A model generated the notes under the pieces. It was not told the origin of the DNA, made no database searches, and saw only the letters and a list, made by a program, of their open reading frames with translations. DNA of 64,000 bases. Origin: Rhyzopertha dominica. Taxonomy: Eukaryota; Arthropoda; Insecta; Coleoptera; Bostrichidae. Where the stretch lies: contig QCXZ01000064.1 in NCBI GenBank assembly GCA_025024175.1, positions 25,912,286 through 25,976,285 on the forward strand, written 5' to 3'. The translations under genes were made by a program, and so were the position numbers. Below are positions 58,437 through 63,757 of this stretch, piece after piece (the first letter of the stretch is position 1; every line of letters starts with the position of its first letter).

Positions 58437-59378
58437 ATCTGCAATAAATTTTGCTCTATATAATGTGATGTGTTGAACATTTTTCTAGTTCAGAATGCAT
58501 AACTATCTAACTGTATTCCCTTTAACTCACTGAACTAAATTGTTTATACAGTAAGCACCTAAATGGAATGCATAGCTATACTTGTGCTGTATTAGAGAGC
58601 ACACTCTATTTGGTCATTACGTAATTATAATTTTTGAAACAATTATGGCATTTCTCATTCGAACTTCTCATAAAAATAAATTCAACCAAACAGCAACCTA
58701 TGGTGGATCAAAATTCAATTAATACACTTTCTTTTTTGAGCAAGCGTCACTTACTCAATTCTAAATTCATGTTTCATATTTGTATGTATCAGACACTAGA
58801 TCCTAATCAAAACTTGCAAAAATTAGCCTACTCTGACTTGATTGCTTACGGGGTGGTTTTTGTTTTGTTATAAAATTTATTAAATACTACAAAATTAACT
58901 GTACATTTTACACATAATTTGCTGCATTCCTCACAATAACATAAATATTAAAATGCATGTCTATGCTGTGCTGTCTACACCTTAACCAACTGCAGATAGT
59001 ACTATTTCGCTGTCATTACAGCTCATCAGTGCAGTTTAGGTCTAGTGTAGACAACACGGCATAGAACATAAATATTAGCCGTCAGTAATGAAATAAGTGT
59101 TATGTTTAAACTTCTGACTGCCTTGTATATTGGGTACTATACATATTCGGCTAATTGAAACTTTATTACAGTAGCAAAAATGAAAATATCGACATGTACG
59201 CAACTTACTCTGGTTCCTGAAACCCTGCTGGTAGCACGTTTCGTCTGACAATCGTGTGATTCGTCCTCACAGATGACATTGAGCACTTGACGTGAATCGT
59301 CTCACGTTGTGGTACTTGAACTCCATCAACTGTTACATCACTTTCTATTATAACGGTCTGGTAGTATACTTGTTTGCC
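20053..59378 (-). CDS. ZP (zona pellucida) domain protein, partial spliced gene, last four coding exons
   Basis: Joined exons 59209-59378, 55334-55564, 46198-46345 and 20053-20415 give one open frame of 912 nt (303 residues plus stop). All donors are GTAAGT, acceptors end CAG or TAG, and the split codons (phases 2, 2, 0) match. In order the protein has the end of ZP-N (Tyr-rich strand, then ETIHVKC), a linker, ZP-C with NGCSVDPYLFENF and the cysteine cluster VCLDKCKGVEC, then GYGRRRRS, a likely furin site, and a hydrophobic end (LHLLIATLAIFRLLL). ZP proteins of insects are secreted or membrane-tethered and polymerise in apical extracellular matrix; cleavage at the basic site normally frees the ZP module. 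The lack of a cytoplasmic tail after the hydrophobic end suggests a GPI anchor (inference). The signal peptide and start are missing and should lie beyond the window. A relative of Drosophila quasimodo or another cuticlin-like ZP protein is possible; I cannot assign the orthologue. Confidence 0.9.
20416..22887. other. ZP intron sequence, no recognised gene
   Basis: Part of the 26-kb intron. 21300-21780 is GC-richer and includes GCGCCATCTGTGG; it may be the leader of a transposon, not identified. Confidence 0.35.
22888..23497 (+). repeat. AT-rich interspersed repeat, copy 1
   Basis: Shares long stretches with 32798-33675 and 63758-64000: TTTAAAATAGTCGAAAACG, ATGAACTTGAAATTTGGCA, AATCTCAACTACCCAAAGCG, GGGGTAAGTGGGG, and the right end GGAAGTATTGATTCAATTTG. 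No coding capacity. Short, imperfect inverted ends (TTACTTCC... and ...GGAAGTA) suggest a MITE-type element. Confidence 0.8.
23498..25555. other. ZP intron sequence, no recognised gene
   Basis: A more complex, GC-balanced block at about 24060-24200 looks unlike the flanking AT-rich DNA and could be a conserved non-coding element. Otherwise nothing seen. Confidence 0.3.
25560..26000 (-). pseudogene. LINE RT fragment
   Basis: Minus-strand pieces VLPFYKPGERKMFMNYRAVS and INKDQYGFVKGKPSAGDL correspond to the first RT blocks of non-LTR elements (usually PVYKSGDRxxxxNYRPVS and QxGFxxxxST). Frame breaks between them. Short, old fragment. Confidence 0.6.
26096..26802. repeat. Long inverted repeat of Penelope-type terminal sequence
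   Basis: Two arms of roughly 290 bases in opposite orientation (about 26096-26390 and 26510-26802), separated by about 120 bases. Both outer ends carry AAAAGACTAAGATTTC. The arms share GTACCCAATCACCTGA-, CCTTACAAGTGCGGGCGAAAC- and CAATAGATATCGTTGTACC-type segments with many differences. The plus arm carries a hammerhead-like motif. Penelope-like elements are known to have inverted or tandem pseudo-LTRs with such motifs; no RT lies between the arms here. Confidence 0.7.
26711..26751 (+). ncRNA. Candidate hammerhead ribozyme, Penelope-associated type
   Basis: Core CTGATGA at 26714-26720 and GAAAC at 26741-26745 flank a stem II GCCC/GGGC (26722-26725 with 26737-26740). GTC at 26746-26748 is the expected cleavage triplet. 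GTC (26711-26713) pairs with GAC (26749-26751) for stem I. Stem III would be the palindrome ACGT, too short for one molecule but able to pair between two. One extra T lies between the core and stem II, which may weaken folding. Confidence 0.5.
26810..28685. other. ZP intron sequence, no recognised gene
   Basis: 27480-27760 is GC-balanced and non-repetitive with a 108-codon open frame that matches nothing known; it reads more like a conserved regulatory block than a gene. 28121 has an ACACCCTATACAGGG-type motif seen at transposon ends. Confidence 0.3.
28690..29345 (+). pseudogene. Mariner-like transposase remnant, C-terminal half
   Basis: The plus strand reads YVWYQQDDNP at about 29192, then a run of prolines from a 15-base C tract, HLTKPVTDWLEASFGDK, IATNGHFR and PACFSDL. 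This matches the QQDGAPPH...FL...FGxxWIGRxGPxxWPxxSPDL block of Tc1/mariner DDE transposases, with two stops at former Trp codons. Upstream part is unrecognisable. TIRs not located. Confidence 0.6.
29211..29225 (+). repeat. Poly(C) run
   Basis: Fifteen C residues inside the transposase remnant, at the place of its PPH motif. Confidence 0.9.
29346..30228. other. ZP intron sequence, no recognised gene
   Basis: AT-rich; an ACACCCTGTATA motif at 30174, similar to ends of insect transposons. Confidence 0.3.
30229..30343. repeat. Hairpin-forming inverted repeat
   Basis: 30257-30281 and 30301-30325 are a perfect 25-base inverted pair around a 19-base loop. Outer arms 30229-30248 and 30324-30343 extend it imperfectly, with eight extra bases in the left arm. 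Could be a small foldback transposon, or a hairpin RNA; no evidence for expression. Confidence 0.8.
30344..32464. other. ZP intron sequence, no recognised gene
   Basis: 31020-31530 is GC-balanced and complex and may be a conserved non-coding block. No coding family seen. Confidence 0.3.
32465..33920 (+). pseudogene. LINE RT copy split by an AT-rich repeat
   Basis: Left part: GPDEIPAFLVKD, MWKLSKVVLVFKTGDRNNIV, NYRPTSITCIFAKILESII, DQHDFVQAKSTATNLCDFVQ, up to about 32797. Right part resumes at 33711 with VDVYTGLSKAFDVVHHRLLL. These are adjacent RT blocks of a CR1/Jockey-type LINE, so the 880 bases between are an insertion. After KLSTF a deletion brings in the extreme 3' end and an ATT-rich tail at 33898-33920. 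Confidence 0.75.
32798..33675 (+). repeat. AT-rich interspersed repeat, copy 2, inserted in a LINE
   Basis: Left end ATTACTTCCACATCCAA (32798-32814) is the near-perfect inverse of TTGGATGTGGAAGTATT (33641-33657), one mismatch apart from the outermost bases. Flanking TTCAATAT and TTCAATTT could be an 8-bp target duplication, but the latter string also follows copy 1, so the true right end may extend to about 33675. Non-coding; longer than copy 1 because of an extra internal part at about 33310-33570. Confidence 0.8.
33921..35195. other. ZP intron sequence, no recognised gene
   Basis: No coding family or repeat recognised. Confidence 0.3.
35200..35515 (+). repeat. Penelope-type terminal repeat, degenerate hammerhead-like motif
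   Basis: Resembles the arms at 26096-26802: TTTACAATCTC, a CATATTCCATA segment, then CTGAGGA (35440), CCCCTTACAAG and GCGAAAC (35466), ending ACCGCGGTCTAACC, which also ends the minus-strand arm at 26121-26135. Stem II and the stem III palindrome are damaged (ACTT in place of ACGT). Confidence 0.6.
35516..37190. other. ZP intron sequence, no recognised gene
   Basis: 36030-36290 is GC-balanced and complex, possibly conserved non-coding DNA. The rest is AT-rich. Confidence 0.3.
37196..37440 (+). repeat. Minisatellite, about 22-bp unit, roughly 11 copies
   Basis: The unit is close to CAGATTCCGACATTATCGAT plus TA. Copies vary at the CCGAC and TATCG positions and range from 20 to 22 bases. Two N calls fall inside it. 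Confidence 0.9.
37445..38925. other. ZP intron sequence, no recognised gene
   Basis: AT-rich. A GGCCACTAGGGGGA string at 37943 resembles a CTCF core. No coding frame. Confidence 0.3.
38930..40300 (+). pseudogene. RTE-like LINE remnant
   Basis: Plus-strand pieces in changing frames: NIQWGFCKGRGAVDQILILK and EIFRQVYEGNSRK (first RT blocks), ADDAVILA (catalytic YADD box), GHVARMPEE, then KKGRSKERWLNKGDMDLIRI and VAEWWRAMGW, the usual C-terminus of RTE/Jockey-type ORF2. Stops and indels throughout; not functional. No endonuclease recognised. Confidence 0.65.
40903..43663 (-). pseudogene. LINE copy B ORF2: endonuclease and reverse transcriptase, one frameshift
   Basis: Starts at ATG 43663, whose ATGA overlaps the ORF1 stop. 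About 920 codons. The endonuclease domain has NLNIQSIRN, ITEHWL, VYRPPSANIN, GDFNIDF and NPHLSDHLAQ. RT has [53 protein letters not shown] and an intact FADD box. A single extra base near 41528 (TTP then frame change) separates the last 200 codons, which carry QRAIRILNGV-type sequence (KQKRAIRILNGVGCQHSCKS). Product: target-primed reverse transcriptase with nicking endonuclease. Frame N at 42755. A young, recently inactive copy by its state. Confidence 0.88.
43660..44684 (-). pseudogene. LINE copy B ORF1, zinc-finger RNA-binding protein, broken
   Basis: The likely ATG at 44684 opens MAGDRVDVAKCLSCRKCKS; a frameshift near 44630 leads to CVTCGAYYHISCAKKV and SSCVCC, a PHD-like C-x2-C, C-x2-C...H-x2-C, C-x2-C cluster. 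A stop at about 44452 (where copy A has Pro) precedes a Leu-rich coiled coil (LRDKISLLNDKIDLLNRL), a basic polar middle, then APRKAFLYVARFDPSTK and WPYGIYISRFF. The frame ends in TGA overlapping the ORF2 ATG. Such ORF1 proteins bind LINE RNA. Confidence 0.8.
44730..45432. other. ZP intron sequence, no recognised gene
   Basis: May include the 5' end of LINE copy B; nothing else seen. Confidence 0.3.
45433..45490 (+). repeat. (TA)n microsatellite
   Basis: 58 bases of uninterrupted AT dinucleotide. Confidence 0.95.
45491..46197. other. ZP intron sequence, no recognised gene
   Basis: AT-rich, ending at the exon C donor. Confidence 0.3.
46198..46345 (-). CDS. ZP gene exon C (ZP-C core)
   Basis: Acceptor TTTTTGCAG; donor GTAAGT. 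The single first base completes the Gly codon from exon B, giving NGCSVDPYLFENFNT, a hallmark of ZP-C, followed by KAFKFPESTYVQFKGTVNVC and LDKCKG. It ends in phase 0, matching exon D. The 26-kb intron downstream holds most of the repeats of the window. Confidence 0.88.
46827..46990 (-). pseudogene. Tc1/mariner-type transposase C-terminal fragment
   Basis: An uninterrupted minus-strand reading PTQLEQLVDNIRDEIAAIP, TTVFETVIRNVIERGHICFA, SKDGYVANVIFQV and stop. It follows the pattern of DDE_3-type transposase ends (L...I..EI..IP...L..V..N...R...C....GGH..D..F). The upstream part is not recognisable. It lies 480 bases from ZP exon C in the intron. Confidence 0.6.
46991..48660. other. ZP intron sequence, no recognised gene
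   Basis: No family or repeat recognised. Confidence 0.3.
48711..48758 (+). ncRNA. Candidate hammerhead ribozyme with palindromic stem III
   Basis: CAGATGA (48721-48727; the usual T4 of CTGATGA is A) and GAAAC (48741-48745) flank stem II CCCT/AGGG with loop AAC. ACTAGT after GAA is a palindrome giving stem III, followed by C at the expected cleavage position. Stem I pairs 48712-48720 with 48751-48758 (C-G, G-U, U-A, one bulged U, three C-G pairs, A-U and a wobble). The paired arms are better than in the 26.7-kb copy; the core change may reduce activity. Confidence 0.5.
48759..49110. other. No recognised gene
   Basis: Complex GC-balanced DNA at 48760-48930 probably belongs to the same repeat as the hammerhead-like motif. 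Confidence 0.3.
49115..49440 (-). pseudogene. LINE RT fragment
   Basis: One open minus-strand frame of 103 codons: VLVDLHDLDTVNIGLLLDKL, GGVPYRLIQTYLAGPML and IGVPQGSVLGP, i.e. the catalytic-Asp block (usually DxxxAFDxVxH, here altered) through the QG.LGP block of a non-LTR RT. The FADD block is missing, so it is a fragment. Different family from copies A and B. Confidence 0.7.
49445..52435. other. ZP intron sequence, no recognised gene
   Basis: Short frames at 50031-50273 and 51967-52179 look vaguely retroelement-like but are not assignable. 51420-51660 is GC-rich and complex, a possible conserved block. Two N calls at 51255 and 51291. Confidence 0.3.
52440..52870 (+). pseudogene. Tc1/mariner-type transposase remnant
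   Basis: The plus-strand frame runs ANEIIGFFRYPKSVYDSVAK to GNMFQQDGAPTQTSL, then one base later VQNWLSDNMFLKG, FWHPHSPDLNPLDYYVW. FQQDGAP carries the second catalytic Asp and SPDLNPLDYxVW the third acidic block of IS630-Tc1-mariner transposases. A one-base slip near 52749 and a missing N-terminal half make it inactive. Confidence 0.75.
52875..53570. other. ZP intron sequence, no recognised gene
   Basis: AT-rich, nothing seen. Confidence 0.3.
53575..55085 (+). pseudogene. Penelope-like element: RT and GIY-YIG endonuclease, degenerate
   Basis: Plus-strand reading with frequent stops: KGMIFAVTPRTFPKVDIMSL, DACHAIRNARAPKPNVTSEA, MKALKDFNVDKCVIVTIADL, VDRTDYETKVK and LLDEETYQKLS (the RT N-terminal region of Penelope elements), GLSILEADILVKFEVFSLF, then WPHGIEKLSRFLNHLNSQNP and DIKFIMELDL (late RT), QKNGLVRTLFFSAQRISDE, and GQTKRKAGTHLKEHIRATR, which is the GIY-YIG region (normally YIGQTKR). 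Penelope elements encode telomerase-like RT fused to a GIY-YIG nuclease. The YADD block and full GIY motif are not preserved. Ends about 250 bases from ZP exon B. Confidence 0.8.
55334..55564 (-). CDS. ZP gene exon B (linker and first half of ZP-C)
   Basis: Acceptor TTATTTGTAG; the donor reads GTAAGT after AATGG. No stop in the joined frame. It encodes a Thr/Pro-containing linker (SLTTEAPQPV), VGVRQGGKLV, GELNVSPGTPLQMEIFLD and IYGILVTHMQV, the opening strands of ZP-C, and ends at EETIIYN plus two bases of the Gly that begins the GCSVDP motif. A Penelope-like remnant ends only about 250 bases downstream of it on the gene strand. Confidence 0.87.
55565..56830. other. ZP intron sequence, no recognised gene
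   Basis: No family recognised. Confidence 0.3.
56837..57013 (-). pseudogene. Tc1/mariner-type transposase helix-turn-helix fragment
   Basis: 59 uninterrupted minus-strand codons: GRLRTEAVEVVVLDFVNRDP, TLSTRILFAVSGVSRTTIQ, LVPKRCKFHSYKIRLTHM. This is the second DNA-binding helix-turn-helix and linker (usually VSxxTVxRxLKxxxFHPYKxxxxQ) of IS630-type transposases. Catalytic part not found downstream. Confidence 0.65.
57015..58349. other. ZP intron sequence, no recognised gene
   Basis: AT-rich, nothing recognised; N calls at 57127 and 57129. Confidence 0.3.
58350..58432 (+). repeat. (TA)n microsatellite
   Basis: About 83 bases of uninterrupted TA dinucleotide. Confidence 0.95.
58433..59208. 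other. ZP intron sequence, no recognised gene
   Basis: AT-rich up to the exon A donor. Confidence 0.3.
59209..59378 (-). CDS. ZP gene exon A (end of ZP-N)
   Basis: Acceptor TTATTTCAG lies just before GKQVYYQTV; the donor after the second base of a Glu codon reads GTAAGT. It encodes the last ZP-N strands including ETIHVKC and an RRNVLP stretch. The exon is 170 nt, starts in phase 0 and ends with two bases of a split codon that exon B completes. It is the most upstream exon of this gene that I could find in the window. Confidence 0.85.
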
Positions 59379-60379
59379 CTGAAATAAGAACAAAGAATAT
59401 AAACTAGATCGCTGATGCGTGGCAATTAGGAAAACGAATATTTGCCCTTCGCAGTAATCATTAAAGAAAGAACATTGCTCCGTTATTTTGCTTAATTAAC
59501 TAGCTCCTACCGTAATTTGATAGTAGTTTTTCCAGGCTGTATTGCATTTACTTTATTTTGTATCATATCAGACAGTTTCTATAAACAGTGAGCAAATATA
59601 TACGCGTATAATACCTGTTTTAAATGTTTGTTATGTTAAATAATGACCGATCTCGACCATTTCATGTTCAGCGTGTTGTTTTATCATTTCACTACATCAT
59701 TACTAAAACAAAGGTAGTCTGTTACCCGTTTATAATATAAACTACGTACGAGCGGGTGACGCAGTTTAATTGAAATTTTGAACGGTGTGGTCTGTTTCAA
59801 GCTTAAAACAAATATTTGCCATTAATAAGGTCGATTATACAGCAAGCGTTAGTTTCATGGTGGAAGCCACTGCAGCATATGATTTTGTTGCAGCGTGAAT
59901 GCGGAAACAATTTCCGTAATATGTATCTCATAGCTCCTGAATGCAGCTAAAATACCCATTAAAAAGTGAAAAGACGCCAGTCGACAGTTGTAGTTTATTT
60001 CAAATCTTTAACAGATTAGAATGAACCGAGGCTATGCGGGCTAAGATAATGTTTGATAGGGGCTGTAAGAAGATAGGTTGAAGGAATTTTAATATCTGGA
60101 AGTGCAGCTGTAGAAGATACAATGGTAATTCTTAAAAGTCGATTTGAAAGGTCCGATTTAATTGCAAAAAGTTCGGCAAATGGGGCCAAAAAATTTAACT
60201 CTATTTAGAAGTAATTATTATTCATTCACTTTGCCAGGACTGTGGCAAACTTAGTACTTACTCTGGTATCACTTGGTATGCAAAACACGATAAACAAGAA
60301 TACCTTATGGAGTGGTGATTGCATATTGAGAAAAGATTACTAATAACGTGGAAAAATATACTTCAAAGATTTTAAAGAA
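59379..60379. other. Probable ZP intron, no recognised gene
   Basis: I searched here for further ZP exons on the minus strand and found none with flanking splice sites. Confidence 0.3.
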
Positions 60380-60740
60380 TGGATCTAGAAGAAGACGATT
60401 GTCGCAAGCTGTAAGTAGCAACAACAAACCCTACAAAAAATTTGACACAAGTGATGGATACAAAAGCACAGAACTAGAAAACATTTTATAGAGAATGCAT
60501 TTTATGTAAGAAAAAAGCATACTATTGGTGAATGCAAAAAGTTTTCTGCCTCGTCAGTTGAAATAGATGAAATATAATTAAAAAAAAGACAACGTGTGCT
60601 CTTCTTGCCTAAAATTGGCACTAAGATTGCGGAATGCAAATTTAAGAAAAAATGTGGAACACCGAATTGTGAAAAGATTCATTATAAATTACTACATTTT
60701 GGAAAATACGTTAATTTGGTTGTAGCCCATACGCTTGGAG
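60380..60740 (+). pseudogene. BEL/Pao gag zinc-knuckle fragment
   Basis: Plus-strand pieces: CILCKKKAYYW, CKKFSASSVEIDEI, KKRQR..CSSCLK in one frame and KIGTKIAECKFKKKCGTPNC, EKIHYKLLHF in the next. Together they follow the BEL/Pao pattern CxxCxxxHxxxxCxxF...R..ACFxCLxxGHxxxxCxxxxxCxxCxxxHxxLLH. Short and frameshifted. Confidence 0.55.
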
Positions 60741-61183
60741 ATTATGGTATTGAAGTTCTTTATTGACAGACACCACCTGAGAATGGTGCGTCCAATATCA
60801 ATATAAATAATAACGTTTAATAAGATTTGCTAAACAAATGAGTATTAACGGTTACGCTGGACAAACAGAGGTACAACTAACAATGAAAAAAGTCAAAAGG
60901 CAACTAATATCTAGTGTCAATAAAAATAAATTTTATCAGATGGGAGCCTACACCATGGGAGATATGAAAGTGTAAATACAATGGCCTCATTTATTTTTTA
61001 TTTTATTAAAACTGGTTTTGAAAGTTTTAAAAATGCACAACCNAATTTGTTAATTTGACAAAACAGTTGGGATTTGGTAACAATAAGACAAGTTATAGAA
61101 GGTGCACGAAATTCGCCAGCTTTATCCTATACACGGATTAGGATTAATAGTACATGGGACAATTTGCGGGAGGATCAGATTAG

Positions 61184-61199
61184 CCCTACATCACGCAAT
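61184..61199 (+). repeat. piggyBac left TIR
   Basis: CCCTACATCACGCAAT; the first 12 bases match the right TIR perfectly. Confidence 0.85.
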
Positions 61200-61318
61200 T
61201 TTTTCTTTTATTGAAAAAAAAATATATTCATGTAGAGAATATTGTACAGAAGACGGAAAAAATATTTAAAAAATTATTGGGACATTCAAACATGAAGATT
61301 TTTCAAAATTTTTAATTG

Positions 61319-61334
61319 TATCACATTTGCTACA
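61319..61334 (+). repeat. piggyBac subterminal inverted repeat, left
   Basis: TATCACATTTGCTACA is the exact inverse of 63653-63668. It lies 135 bases in from the left end but only 17 from the right end. Confidence 0.8.
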
Positions 61335-61360
61335 GTGTGCATCTGAGGTAACGAAAATTG

Positions 61361-63289
61361 TTAAGTAGTATGAAATTTGACAAAGCAATTTTTATTTTTA
61401 TTAAGACAAAAATGTAGCCCGCACTTCATACATTTGATGAAAGAGAAGGATTTACAGGTTGGTAATTTGCACCTTTGTCTGGAGGAGTCATACGAGGGCC
61501 AATGGCTAGTTTCATCCATTCGCACATCTTTTGGAGGGACATAACTTGTTGTCACAGAACGTTGTTTCTTTTTTTGTATTTCACGCTCCAAGTCTGATGG
61601 CCTGCCTCTTCTTGGTGTTGTTTCTGAACCCATTTTGCAAAGGCACATAGCAACTTCTGTACGAAAATCGGCTAATTTCATGATGTTACTTGTTTCTCCA
61701 CTTTGTTGTTTCTGTCTTCTGTAGAGTAACCAAGAATTGACGACTGTTTGATCTAACAAATGATAAAATAAACGGATGTACCATTTCTTCGATCGAATTT
61801 TAATTTTATATCTGCCAATAAGGCTGTTCATCAAGTCCACCCCGCCCATGTGACGATTATATTCAACGACAACATTAGGGCAGTTGATGTCAATTTTCTT
61901 TTTTTGTTTTCTGTCATATCTAGGTATAGTGGTTTTAGGTAGTTCACCAGTGTATGAGGAGAGTAGACAAACAGTCTTGTTGTCTTTCCAGGAAACACAA
62001 GAAACATCTACACCATCATTGGTACAAACATATTCACAGCTACTTCCTCTTTCTTGCTTATTCATTTCCTTCTCTGGTGGAAGCTTACACTTTGGTATCC
62101 TGTTTCTCCTTACGGTACCCAATGAAAGTATTCCTCTTCTTGCCAAGGTCGTTACTAAAGGCAAACTTGTGTAAAAGTTGTCAAAATATACGATGTGATT
62201 CTGATTGGAAGGCACAATACGACATAATTTTTGAACAATATTGCCTGTGGCTCCTATGTCAACTTCATCATCCACAAATTCTTCATTTGCTCTTCCTTTG
62301 CCAGTATATACTTCAAAATTATAGACAAATCCTGATACTCCTGCAAGAACAAATAACTTCATTCCCCATTTGTGAGGCTTAGCGGGAAGGTACTGTTTTA
62401 GGCTATGTCTACCTTTACTGGCACATATTTGCTCATCAAGAGATAAATGACATTCAATAGGAATGTTTTGGAATCTAGATAATAAAGCATCTACGACAGG
62501 CCTAATTTTATGAAGTTTATCGCAGTCTGTGTGATCCCTGGGTAACATGTTACTATTGTCATTGAAGTGCAAAAACCGTCTGACTTTCTCAAATTTTTTT
62601 TCACTCATTGCCTCCTTGATTTGTGAGAAACCCAAATTCCGTCCCCAGTATGATCTAAGGTTAGGCATATGTACCACAGACATATACAGACATACACCTA
62701 GGTAACGTCTCAACTCATTTTCAGTAATATTAGCAGGCTTACTAGGATCTACTTGTATTGAAAATAAATTTGATTGTTCAACAATATATGTGATAAGTTG
62801 ATCCGTGAAGAAATATTTGAAAAATGAATATGGTGTACTTAGCTCCATAATTTCACTAGGCAATTGAGCATTTCCCCTGAAAGATGTGGCATTCTCATCG
62901 ATCACTAGATTTTTCTTCTTCCAAAGAATATTCTTTGTGTCCTTCTCTTTGCTCAGTTTTCTTGCTATTTCAGCCAATGTTTCGTCATCAGAATCTTTGG
63001 TTTCTTGAACGATATTCTCTGCCTCTGAATGTTCTTGTAAGGATGGTCCAGCTTCATAGTTCATATCAATATTATCAGTAATCATGATTCCATCGTCAAA
63101 TTGTATTGGAATGTTATCTAGATTCAAATGATCTAAAAAATCGGTATTTTCTGAATAGTCTGGTTCGAAGTCTGGTTCTGAATCAGACTCTTCATTATCT
63201 AATCCGTCTTCGCTCTCCCAGTTGTCCCATATATGGTCAGCGAACCATTTTAGTTCTTCATCAGATAATATTTTTTTTCGGGAACCCAT
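61361..63289 (-). CDS. piggyBac-like transposase (642 aa)
   Basis: Uninterrupted frame from ATG 63289. It cuts and pastes the element as a DDE/D (DDE_Tnp_1_7) transposase in the nucleus. Residues 1-110 are acidic and low in complexity, usual for the family. The catalytic Asp candidates are D285 (HLSLDEQ), D370 (HIVYFDNFYTS) and D485 (RHMGGVDLMNS), spaced as in piggyBac proteins. The last 35 residues form a Cys-rich zinc finger (CKLPTC...CMKCGLHFC...C...H), which binds the subterminal DNA in known members. Length 642 is in the usual range of about 550-650. A basic RRGRPSDLEREIQKKKQR stretch (560-577) could be a nuclear localisation signal. No stop, frameshift or N, in contrast to every other transposon here. 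Domestication is possible but the TIRs argue for a mobile copy. Confidence 0.95.
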   Translation of the reverse strand: MGSRKKILSDEELKWFADHIWDNWESEDGLDNEESDSEPDFEPDYSENTDFLDHLNLDNIPIQFDDGIMITDNIDMNYEAGPSLQEHSEAENIVQETKDSDDETLAEIARKLSKEKDTKNILWKKKNLVIDENATSFRGNAQLPSEIMELSTPYSFFKYFFTDQLITYIVEQSNLFSIQVDPSKPANITENELRRYLGVCLYMSVVHMPNLRSYWGRNLGFSQIKEAMSEKKFEKVRRFLHFNDNSNMLPRDHTDCDKLHKIRPVVDALLSRFQNIPIECHLSLDEQICASKGRHSLKQYLPAKPHKWGMKLFVLAGVSGFVYNFEVYTGKGRANEEFVDDEVDIGATGNIVQKLCRIVPSNQNHIVYFDNFYTSLPLVTTLARRGILSLGTVRRNRIPKCKLPPEKEMNKQERGSSCEYVCTNDGVDVSCVSWKDNKTVCLLSSYTGELPKTTIPRYDRKQKKKIDINCPNVVVEYNRHMGGVDLMNSLIGRYKIKIRSKKWYIRLFYHLLDQTVVNSWLLYRRQKQQSGETSNIMKLADFRTEVAMCLCKMGSETTPRRGRPSDLEREIQKKKQRSVTTSYVPPKDVRMDETSHWPSYDSSRQRCKLPTCKSFSFIKCMKCGLHFCLNKNKNCFVKFHTT

Positions 63290-63652
63290 ATCCGCTTTGT
63301 ATCAGATATGATACGACCTAAAAGAGATCGAAATTTGTAAATGATAAGTGCACAAATGTAAATACATGAATAAGAAACATACCTGAGTACTCTGTAACAA
63401 TACAGTTTCACTTTATTTTCGCGAAAATTATTGCAAAATAAACAATATTGTGATGAAATTTGTCGTCACGTTACTGCCGGCACTTGTTGACATAGGAAGT
63501 GGTGGCGCACACGTCGATGTAAAATTCGTCACTATATGCATTTACGATTGTGGACCTTATAGTAAGGGAACTTAAGACGTAGCAGATCAGATACAACAAG
63601 TTGTAACTTCTGAAAGCACTTCGTAAATGATATAGAGCAGATTTAATTCAGA

Positions 63653-63668
63653 TGTAGCAAATGTGATA
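63653..63668 (-). repeat. piggyBac subterminal inverted repeat, right
   Basis: Exact inverse of 61319-61334, directly inside the right TIR. Confidence 0.8.
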
Positions 63669-63669
63669 C

Positions 63670-63685
63670 AATACGTGATGTAGGG
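63670..63685 (-). repeat. piggyBac right TIR
   Basis: Ends CGTGATGTAGGG followed by TTAG. This side lies upstream of the transposase start and should hold its promoter. Confidence 0.85.
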
Positions 63686-63757
63686 TTAGACAAAGCAAGT
63701 ACCCTTTATATTCGAACTGAAGATAAAGAAACAGGATTAAATCAGATGGTAAAGCAA

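Larger units (their letters stand above)
61184..63685 (-). mobile_element. piggyBac-family transposon, apparently intact
   Basis: A 2502-bp element. The left end CCCTACATCACG (61184) is the exact inverse of CGTGATGTAGGG (ending 63685). Both ends are flanked by TTAG (61180-61183 and 63686-63689) rather than the canonical TTAA. It holds a single intact transposase gene on the minus strand and a 16-bp subterminal inverted repeat. It lies between ZP exon A and any upstream exons, so probably in an intron. Confidence 0.9.

Noticed and set aside
58283..58480. Open frame with Tyr-Ile repeats on the minus strand
   Set aside because: It is the translation of the (TA)n microsatellite at 58350-58432.
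59379..61180. Further upstream ZP exons
   Set aside because: No minus-strand frame with ZP-N cysteines and splice sites was found; they are probably outside the window.
61884..62382. Plus-strand frames of 96 and 142 codons
   Set aside because: Antisense shadows of the piggyBac transposase.
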